Of a stretch of 64,000 bases of DNA, positions 35,017 through 44,387 are shown piece after piece. The position numbers were made by a program, and so were the translations under genes. The first letter of the stretch is position 1. Every line of letters begins with the position of its first letter. The notes below the pieces were generated by a model. It had not been told where the DNA came from, searched no databases, and was given only the letters and a program-made list of their open reading frames with translations. Origin of the DNA: Streptomyces spectabilis. Lineage in GTDB: Bacteria > Actinomycetota > Actinomycetes > Streptomycetales > Streptomycetaceae. The stretch lies in contig NZ_CP023690.1 in the NCBI RefSeq assembly GCF_008704795.1, forward strand, positions 9,310,501-9,374,500. The letters run 5' to 3'.

Positions 35017-35077
35017 GTGCTCAGCCTGGCTCGCCGATGACCTTGCGTCCGGCGGGAATCGGTCGCCGATGTGATCA

Positions 35078-35118
35078 CTCGTGGTGGTGCGGGCGGGTCC
35101 CGCCCGCACCACCACGAG
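35078..35118 (-). terminator. 20-base-arm hairpin, strong terminator
   Basis: The arms CTCGTGGTGGTGCGGGCGGG (35078-35097) and its complement (35099-35118) form an almost perfect palindrome, the longest in the window. It lies 9 bases beyond the stop of the AraC/GyrI-like gene. Confidence 0.85.
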
Positions 35119-35126
35119 GCGCCCCG

Positions 35127-35996
35127 TCAGCCGGAAGCGGACCGCTCCACGGGAATCCAGAGCCTGGCGTCCGCCCGTGCCCGGTCCTCGGAGACGTTCA
35201 CCCGCAGGATCTCCGGCCCTGGCCTGCTCCGGTACGGGTTCGACGGGAACCACTGCGTGAACACGTCCCGCCACAGGTGCTGGAGCGCCTGCGGGAACGG
35301 ACCGGAGTTCTCGAAGACGGCCCACGCTCCCGCGGGAACGGCGAGGGCGTCCAGGTCCTCCGGCGCCTCCGCGCCCGTCACCACCCCGTGGTAGTAGTCG
35401 AGTTGGGTCCCCTCGGCACGGCCGGGGTCGAGCTGGTCGCTGACCCCGACGATCCCCTTCGGCTCCTGGTCGGACAGTGCGGCGACGCGTCGCAGCGTCT
35501 CGGCGTCGATGCTCCGGATGAACTCGGCGATCGCCGGATTGGCCCCTTCGTGGACGAGCGGGACGCGGGCCTTCCTGCCCACCACGCGGAACTCGTCCTT
35601 GTCCACGATCCGATAGCGCATGCTGCTGCTCCCTTCGACGATGAGTCGGAAGGACATCCGGGGCTGCGAGCGCAGCGCCGCTCCGGTGCGGCGGGCCTCG
35701 CTCGGCCCCACGCCGTGGACGGCGCGGAACGCACGCGCGAACGCCTCGCCCGATCCGTAGCCGTGGCGCACCGCGATGTCGAGCAGCGTCCGCTCACCGG
35801 CGAGCACCTCGGCACCCGCCGTGGACAGCCGCCGCAGCCGGATGTACTCCGACAACGGGACCCCCGCGAGCGCCGAGAACAGCCGCCGGAAGTGGTACTC
35901 CGACGTCATGGCGATGCGCGCGAGGTCGCGCACCTCGATCGGCTCGCCGAGGTGCGCCTCGATGTGCTCCATCGCCTGGTTCAGCCGCTCCAGCAC
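35127..35996 (-). CDS. AraC-family regulator with GyrI-like effector domain
   Basis: A 289-residue regulator of the Rob/Rob-like layout. The DNA-binding half comes first: VRDLARIAMTSEYHFRRLFSALAGVPLSEYIRLRRL and DIAVRHGYGSGEAFARAFRAVHGVGPSEAR. From about residue 125 a GyrI/BmrR-type effector domain begins (MRYRIVDKDEFRVVGRKARVPLVHEG, then GAWAVFENSGPFPQALQHLWRDVFTQWFPSNPYR). Such domains bind bulky drugs or metabolites. The ATG at 35996 follows GGAAGGAGA. No target gene adjoins clearly. Confidence 0.9.
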   Translation of the reverse strand: MLERLNQAMEHIEAHLGEPIEVRDLARIAMTSEYHFRRLFSALAGVPLSEYIRLRRLSTAGAEVLAGERTLLDIAVRHGYGSGEAFARAFRAVHGVGPSEARRTGAALRSQPRMSFRLIVEGSSSMRYRIVDKDEFRVVGRKARVPLVHEGANPAIAEFIRSIDAETLRRVAALSDQEPKGIVGVSDQLDPGRAEGTQLDYYHGVVTGAEAPEDLDALAVPAGAWAVFENSGPFPQALQHLWRDVFTQWFPSNPYRSRPGPEILRVNVSEDRARADARLWIPVERSASG

Positions 35997-36026
35997 GCGG
36001 ATCTCCTTCCCTTTCGATCACTCACG

Positions 36027-36980
36027 TTAGGAAGGACCGACCCCGCCCGACCCGACATCCTGTGCCCGATGCGGTCGGGTGCCCGCGGGCAGGGACGCGT
36101 CCGGAGGCTGTCGCAGCGCGTCCAGAACGGCGCGCACCCCCGCGCGCGGCGGAGCGCCGCGGCGGACCGCCGCCGTGATGGTACGCGTCACGGGGGTCGC
36201 GAGTTCGCTGGTGGCGACGCGATAGCGGCGGTCCACCGCCAGGCCCGGAAGGAGCGCGATCGACAGACCCGCCTCGACGTGCTGGAGCGCCATCATGTAG
36301 TTGCTGAACCGGCACACCACCCGCGGCTCGAACCGTGCCTGTCGGCACAGGCGCAGCGCGAGGTTCGCCATGTACGACTGCGGCATGTCGAACGCCCACG
36401 CCTCGTCCGCGAGGGACGCGAGGTCCACGGCGCCGCGCCCGGCCGCCGGATGCCCGGGATCCACCACGAGCAGGATCGAGTCCGTGGCCAGCGGTACGAG
36501 GTCGAGGTCGGGCCCCAGCGGCAGTTCGTCGAAGTCCGTGGTCGTGATGATGAGGTCCGCGTCGCCGCCCCGCAGCGCGGGCATGCTCTCGTGCGGCTCC
36601 AGCTGGAGCACCTCGACGTCCAGATGCGGATGCTCCCGAGCGAGCCGGGTCACCGCCGGTACGGCCATGGTGTGGATCGCGCTCTGGAACACCCCGAGGC
36701 GCACGAGCCCGGCCGGTTCCTCGCCGAACCCGCGCAGCTCGGCCTCGACGCTGTCCATGTGGTCGAGGATCGCCCGGGCCCGCCGGGCCAGGATCAGCCC
36801 GGCGGAGGTCAGGCGCACCCGGCGCCCCGTGCGTTCGATGAGCTGCGTGCGCGTCTCGGATTCGAGCACGGCGAGCTGCTGCGACACGCTCGACGGGCTC
36901 AGATTGGCGGCTTGGGCGACCGCCCGGACGGTGCCGAGTGTGTCCAGCTGGGTGAGCAGACGCAGTCTCCAGGGGTTCAT
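36027..36980 (-). CDS. LysR-family regulator divergent from dgdA
   Basis: A 317-residue LysR protein. The HTH is GTVRAVAQAANLSPSSVSQQLAVLESETRTQLIERTGRR, and the remainder is a periplasmic-binding-like effector domain. It starts 90 bases from the divergent dialkylglycine decarboxylase gene. In Burkholderia cepacia a LysR-type repressor, DgdR, lies divergent from dgdA, so this gene is a reasonable functional counterpart. The start is ATG at 36980; a GTG one codon earlier is equally possible. Confidence 0.88.
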   Translation of the reverse strand: MNPWRLRLLTQLDTLGTVRAVAQAANLSPSSVSQQLAVLESETRTQLIERTGRRVRLTSAGLILARRARAILDHMDSVEAELRGFGEEPAGLVRLGVFQSAIHTMAVPAVTRLAREHPHLDVEVLQLEPHESMPALRGGDADLIITTTDFDELPLGPDLDLVPLATDSILLVVDPGHPAAGRGAVDLASLADEAWAFDMPQSYMANLALRLCRQARFEPRVVCRFSNYMMALQHVEAGLSIALLPGLAVDRRYRVATSELATPVTRTITAAVRRGAPPRAGVRAVLDALRQPPDASLPAGTRPHRAQDVGSGGVGPS

Positions 36981-37031
36981 CACCCCACGATTGTTGTTCG
37001 GTTCCGCCGAACAGGAAAGCCGGAATTGTGA

Positions 37032-38444
<1,413 letters not shown>

Positions 38445-38472
38445 GGCCTGCGCCTTCACCGTGAGACCCGAC

Positions 38473-39588
38473 TCAGCCGCCCTGCCCCCGTCCGGACCGC
38501 CCTTCGCCGCGTCGTCCCTGGGCCGTGTCCTGCCCGTCCGAGGGCGAGACCAGGCGCTTCATCTTGCGCCGCCCCCATTCCCAGGTCTTGGACAGCGGAG
38601 ACCAGCCCGGTGACGCCTCCTTCCGCGGAACCCGCGGATCCTGTGGAACGGCCGGCGGCTTCCCGGAGCCGTCCGCCGACGGCCGGAGGGCGCGGGGCAC
38701 GACAGGAGGATTCCCGGGACGACCCGGGGACGAGCCGCCTGACGGGCCATCACCCGTGCGGGGGCCGGCCTGCTTGGCGGGCGACGCAGAGGCGGGCGGC
38801 GGCCGCGACGGCGGAGCGGGAGGTGGGGCCGGACGCCCGGCCTTCACCACCTCGCGTACGTCGTCGGCGGCGATGTCGGACCGGACCCCCGTCAAGGCCT
38901 GCGCGTCCCGGGCCCGGCGCCAGCCGAGGGATACCGCACAGGGCGACCCGCTGTCCCTCGCGATGCGCCAGGGAATGTCGGCGTCCGCGGCCGGCCAGTG
39001 CAGGGGGTGCTCCGGCTCGGGACGCAGGGGAGCTGTCCTCGCCGGGGCCGTCCCCCACGGCGGCGGGCCCGGCGGCGGCTCGTGTGGCTGGTGGAGTCGG
39101 CTCGGGTGGGTCTCCCAGTCCGCCCTCATCCACTTCTCGTACACCGGGGAGGCCCAGGGCACGTAGCGGTCCTGGAGCTCGGCGAGGACGGGACCGCCGC
39201 CCGCGGCCCCGGCCAGCGGCGCGCACCAGCCGACGAAGCAGTACAGCGGGCGCGAGCCGTCGGAGTTCATGGAGGTGCTGATCTCGGCGGCGCGACAGGC
39301 GACGCCGACCAGCCTGTTGCGGCGGTTCTGCGCGAGCAGGAACCGCGGCCCTTGGTCCAGGTCCCGGCCGCCCGCCGTGAGCCCCGTGACCACGGCGGCC
39401 AGCCACTCCCGGTCCACGTCCCTCGGGACTGCCCGCCACCAGCGGTCGGCCCGCCTGGTGCGGCCGTAGACCACGGGAGTCCACGGACCCCCTTCACCGG
39501 GACGGGCCTCTTCCCGCGGGGAGGTCTCGTCCGCGTCCGGGCGCCCCCCGGACTCCCTCGGCCGGTGCGCCTCGTCTGGTTCAGACAT
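38473..39588 (-). CDS. Pro-rich protein, last gene of the paired-GTPase operon
   Basis: A 371-residue protein I cannot assign. An acidic leader of about 40 residues precedes a folded domain (WTPVVYGRTRRADRWWRAVPRDVDREWLAAVVTGL, then FLLAQNRRNRLVGVACRAAEIS and PLYCFVGWCAPL). From about residue 165 it is Pro/Arg/Gly-rich and disordered, ending in a basic tail (WGRRKMKRLV). The ATG overlaps the end of the second GTPase gene by eight bases. It is probably the adaptor or effector of the GTPase pair; its function is unknown. Confidence 0.7.
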   Translation of the reverse strand: MSEPDEAHRPRESGGRPDADETSPREEARPGEGGPWTPVVYGRTRRADRWWRAVPRDVDREWLAAVVTGLTAGGRDLDQGPRFLLAQNRRNRLVGVACRAAEISTSMNSDGSRPLYCFVGWCAPLAGAAGGGPVLAELQDRYVPWASPVYEKWMRADWETHPSRLHQPHEPPPGPPPWGTAPARTAPLRPEPEHPLHWPAADADIPWRIARDSGSPCAVSLGWRRARDAQALTGVRSDIAADDVREVVKAGRPAPPPAPPSRPPPASASPAKQAGPRTGDGPSGGSSPGRPGNPPVVPRALRPSADGSGKPPAVPQDPRVPRKEASPGWSPLSKTWEWGRRKMKRLVSPSDGQDTAQGRRGEGRSGRGQGG

Positions 39589-40627
39589 CGCTGATCTTCA
39601 CTCCGTCCTTGAAGACGGGAAGGCCCCTGAGCTCGCGTGCGACGCGCGTGTGGAACTCGAGGGCCAGCCGTGCCATCTGGGCGACTTCCTCCACCCGCTG
39701 TCGAGCGTCCACCACCGCCTCGACGTATTCAAGGTGGCGGCCCTTGCGCCAGAAGGTGGGACGGTGGTTCGCGACGGCCAGCTCGCGCCGACTCACCTCC
39801 TGGCGGAAGTCCGACTCCGTCTGGTGCAGGCCGAGACGGATCTCCTCCAGATACCGAAGGAGCGAGAAGAGGATCGGCTTGTGCAGCCCCATGGGGCGGA
39901 CGGTCTGCGGATCCACCTGCTGGGTCTCCTCGGCTCCGAAGTGCCCCAGCATCACCGGGCAGACGAGGGTGGTGACGCCCTGCTGGAAGCAGACCGGCAG
40001 CACCTTCGTGACGTCCTCCACCAGTTGGTCCCAGATGACCGCGCGCTCGGCCGGGGACCGCGCCTCCGCCACCAGGTCCGCCTTGGTCACCAGAACGACG
40101 ACGGCGGGCGGCGGCTGGTCGGCCTTCCTCCTGTTCCGCATCGACTCCTGGAGGAGGTACGTCATGCGCTGGGCCTTGGAGGCGCGCTGCACCCGCCGCA
40201 CGGTGTGGGGCGTCACGGGATCCCGCAGATACCTGCCGTCGAGCACCAGGTAGACCGCGTCCGACAGGTCGAGCCGCGCGATGAGCGCCGAGGTGTCGCT
40301 GTCCTCGCCGCGCACCCGGTCGTCCAGGGCGCCGCCGCGGTAGTCCAGCCAGTCGATGGAGAGCAGCGGGTTGAAGTGCTCCCGGAACACGAACGAGTAC
40401 GGCTTGAGCCGGTCCGCCTCGTTGGGCGGCGGCAGCAGCCCGTCGTCGATGAGCGCGTCCCAGGCCTCGGAGAGGTCGAGGTCCTGATCCGGATCGCAGG
40501 CGTGCAGGAAGTAGTTGTTGAGGCCCGCCGACAGGACGGAGTACATCCCGAGCAGGAAGGTCGTCTTGCCCGAGAGGCTGGGCCCGAGCATGGTGACGGT
40601 GATCTGGTGGGTGTCGTCGGTACTCAT
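39581..40627 (-). CDS. P-loop GTPase, DO-GTPase-like (second of pair)
   Basis: A 348-residue TRAFAC-type GTPase. Walker A is GPSLSGKTTF (residues 15-24), the switch II region DYRGG is at 95-99 and the guanine-specificity motif TKAD at 181-184. DYRGG replaces the usual DxxG glutamine-type motif. The C-terminal half is helical with a charged EYVEAVVDARQRVEEVAQMARLA coiled segment. It resembles the double-GTPase families found paired in predicted NTP-dependent conflict systems. ATG at 40627; the gap to the first GTPase is 36 bases. Confidence 0.85.
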   Translation of the reverse strand: MSTDDTHQITVTMLGPSLSGKTTFLLGMYSVLSAGLNNYFLHACDPDQDLDLSEAWDALIDDGLLPPPNEADRLKPYSFVFREHFNPLLSIDWLDYRGGALDDRVRGEDSDTSALIARLDLSDAVYLVLDGRYLRDPVTPHTVRRVQRASKAQRMTYLLQESMRNRRKADQPPPAVVVLVTKADLVAEARSPAERAVIWDQLVEDVTKVLPVCFQQGVTTLVCPVMLGHFGAEETQQVDPQTVRPMGLHKPILFSLLRYLEEIRLGLHQTESDFRQEVSRRELAVANHRPTFWRKGRHLEYVEAVVDARQRVEEVAQMARLALEFHTRVARELRGLPVFKDGVKISDV

Positions 40628-40663
40628 AGCGAGGCCCCCGGTCCTGCCGCGTGGGTTTCGACT

Positions 40664-41548
40664 TCAGAACAGTGGTAGTTCGCCCAGGAGGTTCTCGAGC
40701 CGCTTGCCCGGCTCGATGAGCGGTTGCAGCTGCGCGTACTGGGCCTGCGCCCGGTTGAGCATCTCGGCGGCGCTCCACCCCGGGTGCGGCTCGCCGCGCC
40801 AGGCCGCACGCCAGCGCCCCACCAGGTGGTTCTGCGCCTGGTACGCGGCGGCCTGCCGCATGGCGGACTCGATGTGGCCGTTGAGCTCCTCGGCGCGCTT
40901 CGCGATGGCCCAGTAGAGGCAGAAGAGCACCGGGCCGACGACGTTCTGCGGCTGTGGTCCGCAGGCCAGCTCGATGAGCGTGCCGTAGACGTGGCGGCTC
41001 TGCTGTACGGCGTTGATGAGCGGGTCGAAGGCCTGGTTGAAGCGTCGGACGTCGTCGTCATCGCCGAGCAGATCGCACTTGGTCAGGGCGATGACCAAGG
41101 GGGCGAACGTGGTCCGGTCGGCGAGGGCCGCCGTGATCGGCGCCATGAGGGACCTGACCTTGCGGGCTCCCCTGGGCGAGGTGAGCAGTTCGTACGCGTC
41201 GACGAAGACGACGAGCGCGTCCGCCGCGAGCAGGTCGCGGCGCAGCTCGGCTGACTGCCCGGAGGTGGACCGTTCGGTGAGCGCGCCGCCGCGGTGGTCG
41301 CGCCAGCGGAAGTCGACCAGGTCGCTCGGGCCGTGCCGCAACTTCAGCTCGTAGACCTGCCGGTGGTCGGTCGGCGGCGGATAGTCCCCGCGCAGTACGG
41401 CCCGGGCCGCGAGGAGCAGCTGCTGGTGCTGCGCCCGGTCCTGGCAGAGCACTTCGAAGCCGTACGGGCCGTTGTTCATCGTGCTGTACATCAGCGCCAT
41501 GTACGTCGTCTTGCCGGCCTGGCTGTGCCCCAGCATCACTATGTTCAC
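40664..41548 (-). CDS. P-loop GTPase, DO-GTPase-like (first of pair)
   Basis: A 294-residue GTPase. Walker A GHSQAGKTTY covers residues 8-17, DHRGG is at 85-89 and TKCD at 147-150. The sequence starts almost at Walker A with no leader. It is clearly related in architecture to the other GTPase of the operon, with DxRGG in both, yet the two differ greatly outside the motifs, so they are an ancient pair and not a fresh duplication. The GTG at 41548 overlaps the stop of the coiled-coil gene by four bases (GTGA). Confidence 0.85.
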   Translation of the reverse strand: MNIVMLGHSQAGKTTYMALMYSTMNNGPYGFEVLCQDRAQHQQLLLAARAVLRGDYPPPTDHRQVYELKLRHGPSDLVDFRWRDHRGGALTERSTSGQSAELRRDLLAADALVVFVDAYELLTSPRGARKVRSLMAPITAALADRTTFAPLVIALTKCDLLGDDDDVRRFNQAFDPLINAVQQSRHVYGTLIELACGPQPQNVVGPVLFCLYWAIAKRAEELNGHIESAMRQAAAYQAQNHLVGRWRAAWRGEPHPGWSAAEMLNRAQAQYAQLQPLIEPGKRLENLLGELPLF

Positions 41549-42855
41549 GACGCCGTCCCGCCACCCGTGCCGAGGGGGTCGCCGCTGGGGTCGTACCCGT
41601 GCTCGTCGTGCAGGTCGTGGGAGTACGTACCGGGCGTGGGGCGCGTCGGCCGCAAGACGGTCGGCGCATCGGCGGGAAGGCGCGGGGGAGCGGGCTCGGG
41701 CCGCGGCGGGGCGTCCAGGCGGGCGAGCAGCGCTCGGGTGTCGCCGGAGTCGGGCAACCGCCCGAGCAACTCGCGTGCCTTGTCCCGGTGCTTGTCGGCC
41801 AGGGGCGCCGAGCGGGACACCTCGATGACCTCGGTGACGGTGTCGAGCGCCGTCCGGGACGCGCCCCGGACGAGGTGCCGCTCCGCGATGTGCAGCAGGT
41901 GGTACGCGGGGTCGGCCGCGATGTCCGCGGGTACGCCGAGGTCGACGGGCCAGTCGTCGTCGCACAGGCCGGTGGCCTCGGCGGCCCGGTCGAACTGTTC
42001 GTCGTAGACGGGCTGGCGCAGCAGGTGGAAGCCGTCCATGGCAGCCACGACGCAGAGCGCCACGATGCGGCTGGCCAGCTCGCGGTTGACCTCCATCAGC
42101 TGCTGGTCGTCGGTCGGGGTCGGCAGCGGGAACGCCAGGCGCGCGCTCGCCGTCCTGTTGAGGACCTCCATCCGCTCCGGCGTCCAGGCGGAGAGGGTGG
42201 GGAACCGCAGTACGTAGACCTGCTGGCTGGCCTGGATGCGGCTGCCGCCCCGGTCTCCGCTGAGGTGACAGCCGCCGATGCGCACATGGAGTCGGTACAG
42301 GTCGTGCGAGGTCTCGACGACGAGCGCCGGAAGGTCCTTGAGGTCGTTGGCGTAGAGCCGGGCGTGCGGCCAGGCGAAGTGCCGGTCGGTGAGCCGCACA
42401 CGGAGCAGATTCAGCCGCTCGTACGATCCAAGGTCCCCCATCACCCGTGCGCGGAGCCCGTGCCAGGGGGTTCCATCCTGACGTGTGTCCGGCATCAGGA
42501 GGGCCAGTACCGGCTTCTGTGAGAGATCTCGGTACTCGAGTTCGAGGTCGGCCCGGAAACTTCCCGGAAGGCCGTGGAACGGGTAGTGGTCCCGGTCGAT
42601 TTCCTCCTGGACCCGGCTGCGGCGTACGGCTTCCTGGTGCGCTGCCTCCTCCCGGGCCAATCGCTGATTGAGCTGAGCCTCCTCGCGGAGATTCTCCGTG
42701 CGCAGGCGTTCGAGTTCCGCCTCGTGCGCCTGCGTTTCCCGGCGTTCATCGGCGGTGGCTCGTCGATCGTCGGCCGCCTGCCGGTACTGCAACCCCGCCA
42801 CCAGCACATTGCTGACAGCGCTCACGATGTCTCCCGCGCCGATCATGTCGCCCAT
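41545..42855 (-). CDS. coiled-coil protein, first gene of the paired-GTPase operon
   Basis: A 436-residue protein. The N-terminus (MGDMIGAGDIVSAVSNVLVAGLQYRQA) is a short hydrophobic or amphipathic helix, possibly membrane-touching. A strongly predicted coiled coil runs from about residue 27 to 85 (RATADERRETQAHEAELERLRTENLREEAQLNQRLAREEAAHQ). The rest is a mixed alpha/beta domain (GSYERLNLLRVRLTD, LVVETSHDLYRLHVRIGGC) without a motif I know, plus a Pro-rich tail with GYDPSGDPLGTGGG. It may be a scaffold or sensor for the two GTPases that follow. Confidence 0.75.
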   Translation of the reverse strand: MGDMIGAGDIVSAVSNVLVAGLQYRQAADDRRATADERRETQAHEAELERLRTENLREEAQLNQRLAREEAAHQEAVRRSRVQEEIDRDHYPFHGLPGSFRADLELEYRDLSQKPVLALLMPDTRQDGTPWHGLRARVMGDLGSYERLNLLRVRLTDRHFAWPHARLYANDLKDLPALVVETSHDLYRLHVRIGGCHLSGDRGGSRIQASQQVYVLRFPTLSAWTPERMEVLNRTASARLAFPLPTPTDDQQLMEVNRELASRIVALCVVAAMDGFHLLRQPVYDEQFDRAAEATGLCDDDWPVDLGVPADIAADPAYHLLHIAERHLVRGASRTALDTVTEVIEVSRSAPLADKHRDKARELLGRLPDSGDTRALLARLDAPPRPEPAPPRLPADAPTVLRPTRPTPGTYSHDLHDEHGYDPSGDPLGTGGGTAS

Positions 42856-42904
42856 GAGTCCCCCCGGACAGGCAGCCGTAGCGCATTCAGGGCCCCCAAG
42901 ACCC

Positions 42905-43060
42905 TGATTCGTTCAACCGTTCGCCCCCCAGCGTCGAGTTGAACGTACCGGCCGATTGTGTAGCCGAGATGCTACTGCCAGAAAGCGATTACGGCATCGC
43001 CTCGCGCTTTCCCGAACAATGGAAATGTGGCGGCATTTCCATTCCCCGTGAGGGAATGCA
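42905..43060. promoter_or_regulatory. promoter region of the GTPase operon with three inverted repeats
   Basis: Three repeats occur in this AT-richer stretch: CGTTCAAC (42910-42917) with GTTGAACG (42938-42945); GGAAATG (43021-43027) with CATTTCC (43034-43040); and ATTCCC (43041-43046) with GGGAAT (43052-43057). The first lies 55-90 bases upstream of the operon start and has the spacing of an operator pair. The gap 42856-43247 has no gene that I can support. Confidence 0.55.
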
Positions 43061-43247
43061 TGCCCTTTGTGGTGCGGCAGGCTCGTGTGACGGCTGAGGT
43101 CCTTCGGCGGGTGGCTGTCGGACCGTCGACGGCCAGGGCGCACTCCGCCGTCCCCGCACCGCGTCCTGCCCGGCCGGAGCCCGGGGAAGGCCAGTCCCGG
43201 CCAAAACTCACTGGCGGGTCCGGGACCTCGCGGACGACCATGGGGCC

Positions 43248-43799
43248 ATGAATGATCAACCCTCCCGATGGACCCAGGCGACCGTCTACCCCGACATGTG
43301 GGCGGACCCGGGCGACGACCCCCGCGACAACGGGGGCACGCCGGACGGCGAGCTCCCGACCCTCCAGGACTACCTGACGAACTACCGCATCACTCTGCGG
43401 ATGAAGTGCGAGGGTCTTGACGCGGAGCAGCTGGCCCGCCGGTCGGTGCCGCCGTCGACGATGTCGCTGCTCGGCCTGGTGCGGCACCTCGCCGAAGTCG
43501 AGCGGGACTGGCGCGGCTGGCTCGGCGATCCGCTGCCGAAGCTGTACGGCGTGCGTGACGGGGACTTCGACGGGGCCGTCGCCGACCAGGCCGTGGTCGA
43601 CGCCGCGTACGCGGACCTGGAGCGGGAGCAGGCGGAGACCGACGCGGCGCTTGCCCGGTACCCGGACCTGGGCGCGCGCGTGGGGAAAAACAACATCTCG
43701 ATACGGGAGCTGCTGGTGCACCGCGTGGAGGAGTACGCCCGCCACTGCGGGCACGCCGACCTGCTGCGGGAGTGCGTGGACGGAAGGGTCGGACAGTGA
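43248..43799 (+). CDS. DinB-family protein (DUF664)
   Basis: A 183-residue protein with a DUF664 four-helix bundle: LTNYRITLRMKCEGLDAEQLARRSVPPSTMSLLGLVRHLAEVERDWRGWL with the first metal His in RHLAEVE, and IRELLVHRVEEYARHCGHADLLREC with the second His pair. Members of this group are putative mycothiol or bacillithiol transferases. The ATG at 43248 is used. A hairpin terminator follows. Confidence 0.87.
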   Translation: MNDQPSRWTQATVYPDMWADPGDDPRDNGGTPDGELPTLQDYLTNYRITLRMKCEGLDAEQLARRSVPPSTMSLLGLVRHLAEVERDWRGWLGDPLPKLYGVRDGDFDGAVADQAVVDAAYADLEREQAETDAALARYPDLGARVGKNNISIRELLVHRVEEYARHCGHADLLRECVDGRVGQ

Positions 43800-43826
43800 C
43801 CGCGTGACGCCGTCCCCGCGCCGCGA

Positions 43827-43862
43827 CCGGTGGACACCCGCCTCCCGGCAGGTGTCCACCGG
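43827..43862. terminator. 12-bp hairpin, bidirectional terminator
   Basis: CCGGTGGACACC (43827-43838) pairs perfectly with GGTGTCCACCGG (43851-43862) between the convergent DinB and glutathione-peroxidase genes. Confidence 0.8.
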
Positions 43863-43879
43863 CCGCGGCGGCCCGGACG

Positions 43880-44371
43880 TCAGGCGGGCAGCGCCGCCTC
43901 GACTGCCGCCACGACCTCGGCCGACTCGGGCTCGGTCTGCGGGGCGAAGCGGGCGGCGACCGTCCCGTCGGCGGAGACCAGGAACTTCTCGAAGTTCCAG
44001 CGGATGTCGCCGGTGTGGCCCTCGGCGTCCGCCTCCGTCACCAGGTGCTGGTACAGCGGGTGCCGCCCCGCGCCGTTGACGTCCACCTTCTCCGTCAGGG
44101 GGAACGTCACGCCGTACGTCGCCGAGCAGAATTCGGCGATCTCCTCGGACGTGCCGGGCTCCTGGCCCATGAACTGGTTGCACGGCACCCCGAGGACGGT
44201 GAAGCCACGGGCGGCGTACGTCTCCTGGAGGCGCTCCAGGCCGGCGTACTGCGGGGTGAGGCCGCACTTGGAGGCGACGTTGACGATCAGGACGGCCTTG
44301 CCCAGGTACTGGGACAGGTTCGCGGGGCCGCCCTGGAGGCTCTCGATCTCTACTGCGTCGTAGACAGACAT
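43880..44371 (-). CDS. glutathione peroxidase-like thiol peroxidase
   Basis: A 163-residue cytoplasmic peroxidase that reduces peroxides. The peroxidatic Cys is 36 in NVASKCGLTPQY; Gln66 is in GVPCNQFMGQEPG and the Trp lies in IRWNFEKFLVS, so the Cys-Gln-Trp triad is intact. Actinobacteria lack glutathione, so thioredoxin or mycothiol is the likely reductant. The start is ATG at 44371. The FetB-like permease stops 17 bases upstream on the same strand, so the two may be co-transcribed. Confidence 0.92.
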   Translation of the reverse strand: MSVYDAVEIESLQGGPANLSQYLGKAVLIVNVASKCGLTPQYAGLERLQETYAARGFTVLGVPCNQFMGQEPGTSEEIAEFCSATYGVTFPLTEKVDVNGAGRHPLYQHLVTEADAEGHTGDIRWNFEKFLVSADGTVAARFAPQTEPESAEVVAAVEAALPA

Positions 44372-44387
44372 GCTGCGGAGCCTACGC

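Noticed and set aside
42913..43143. 76-residue minus-strand frame before the GTPase operon
   Set aside because: It crosses three inverted repeats, has poor codon bias and no family match.
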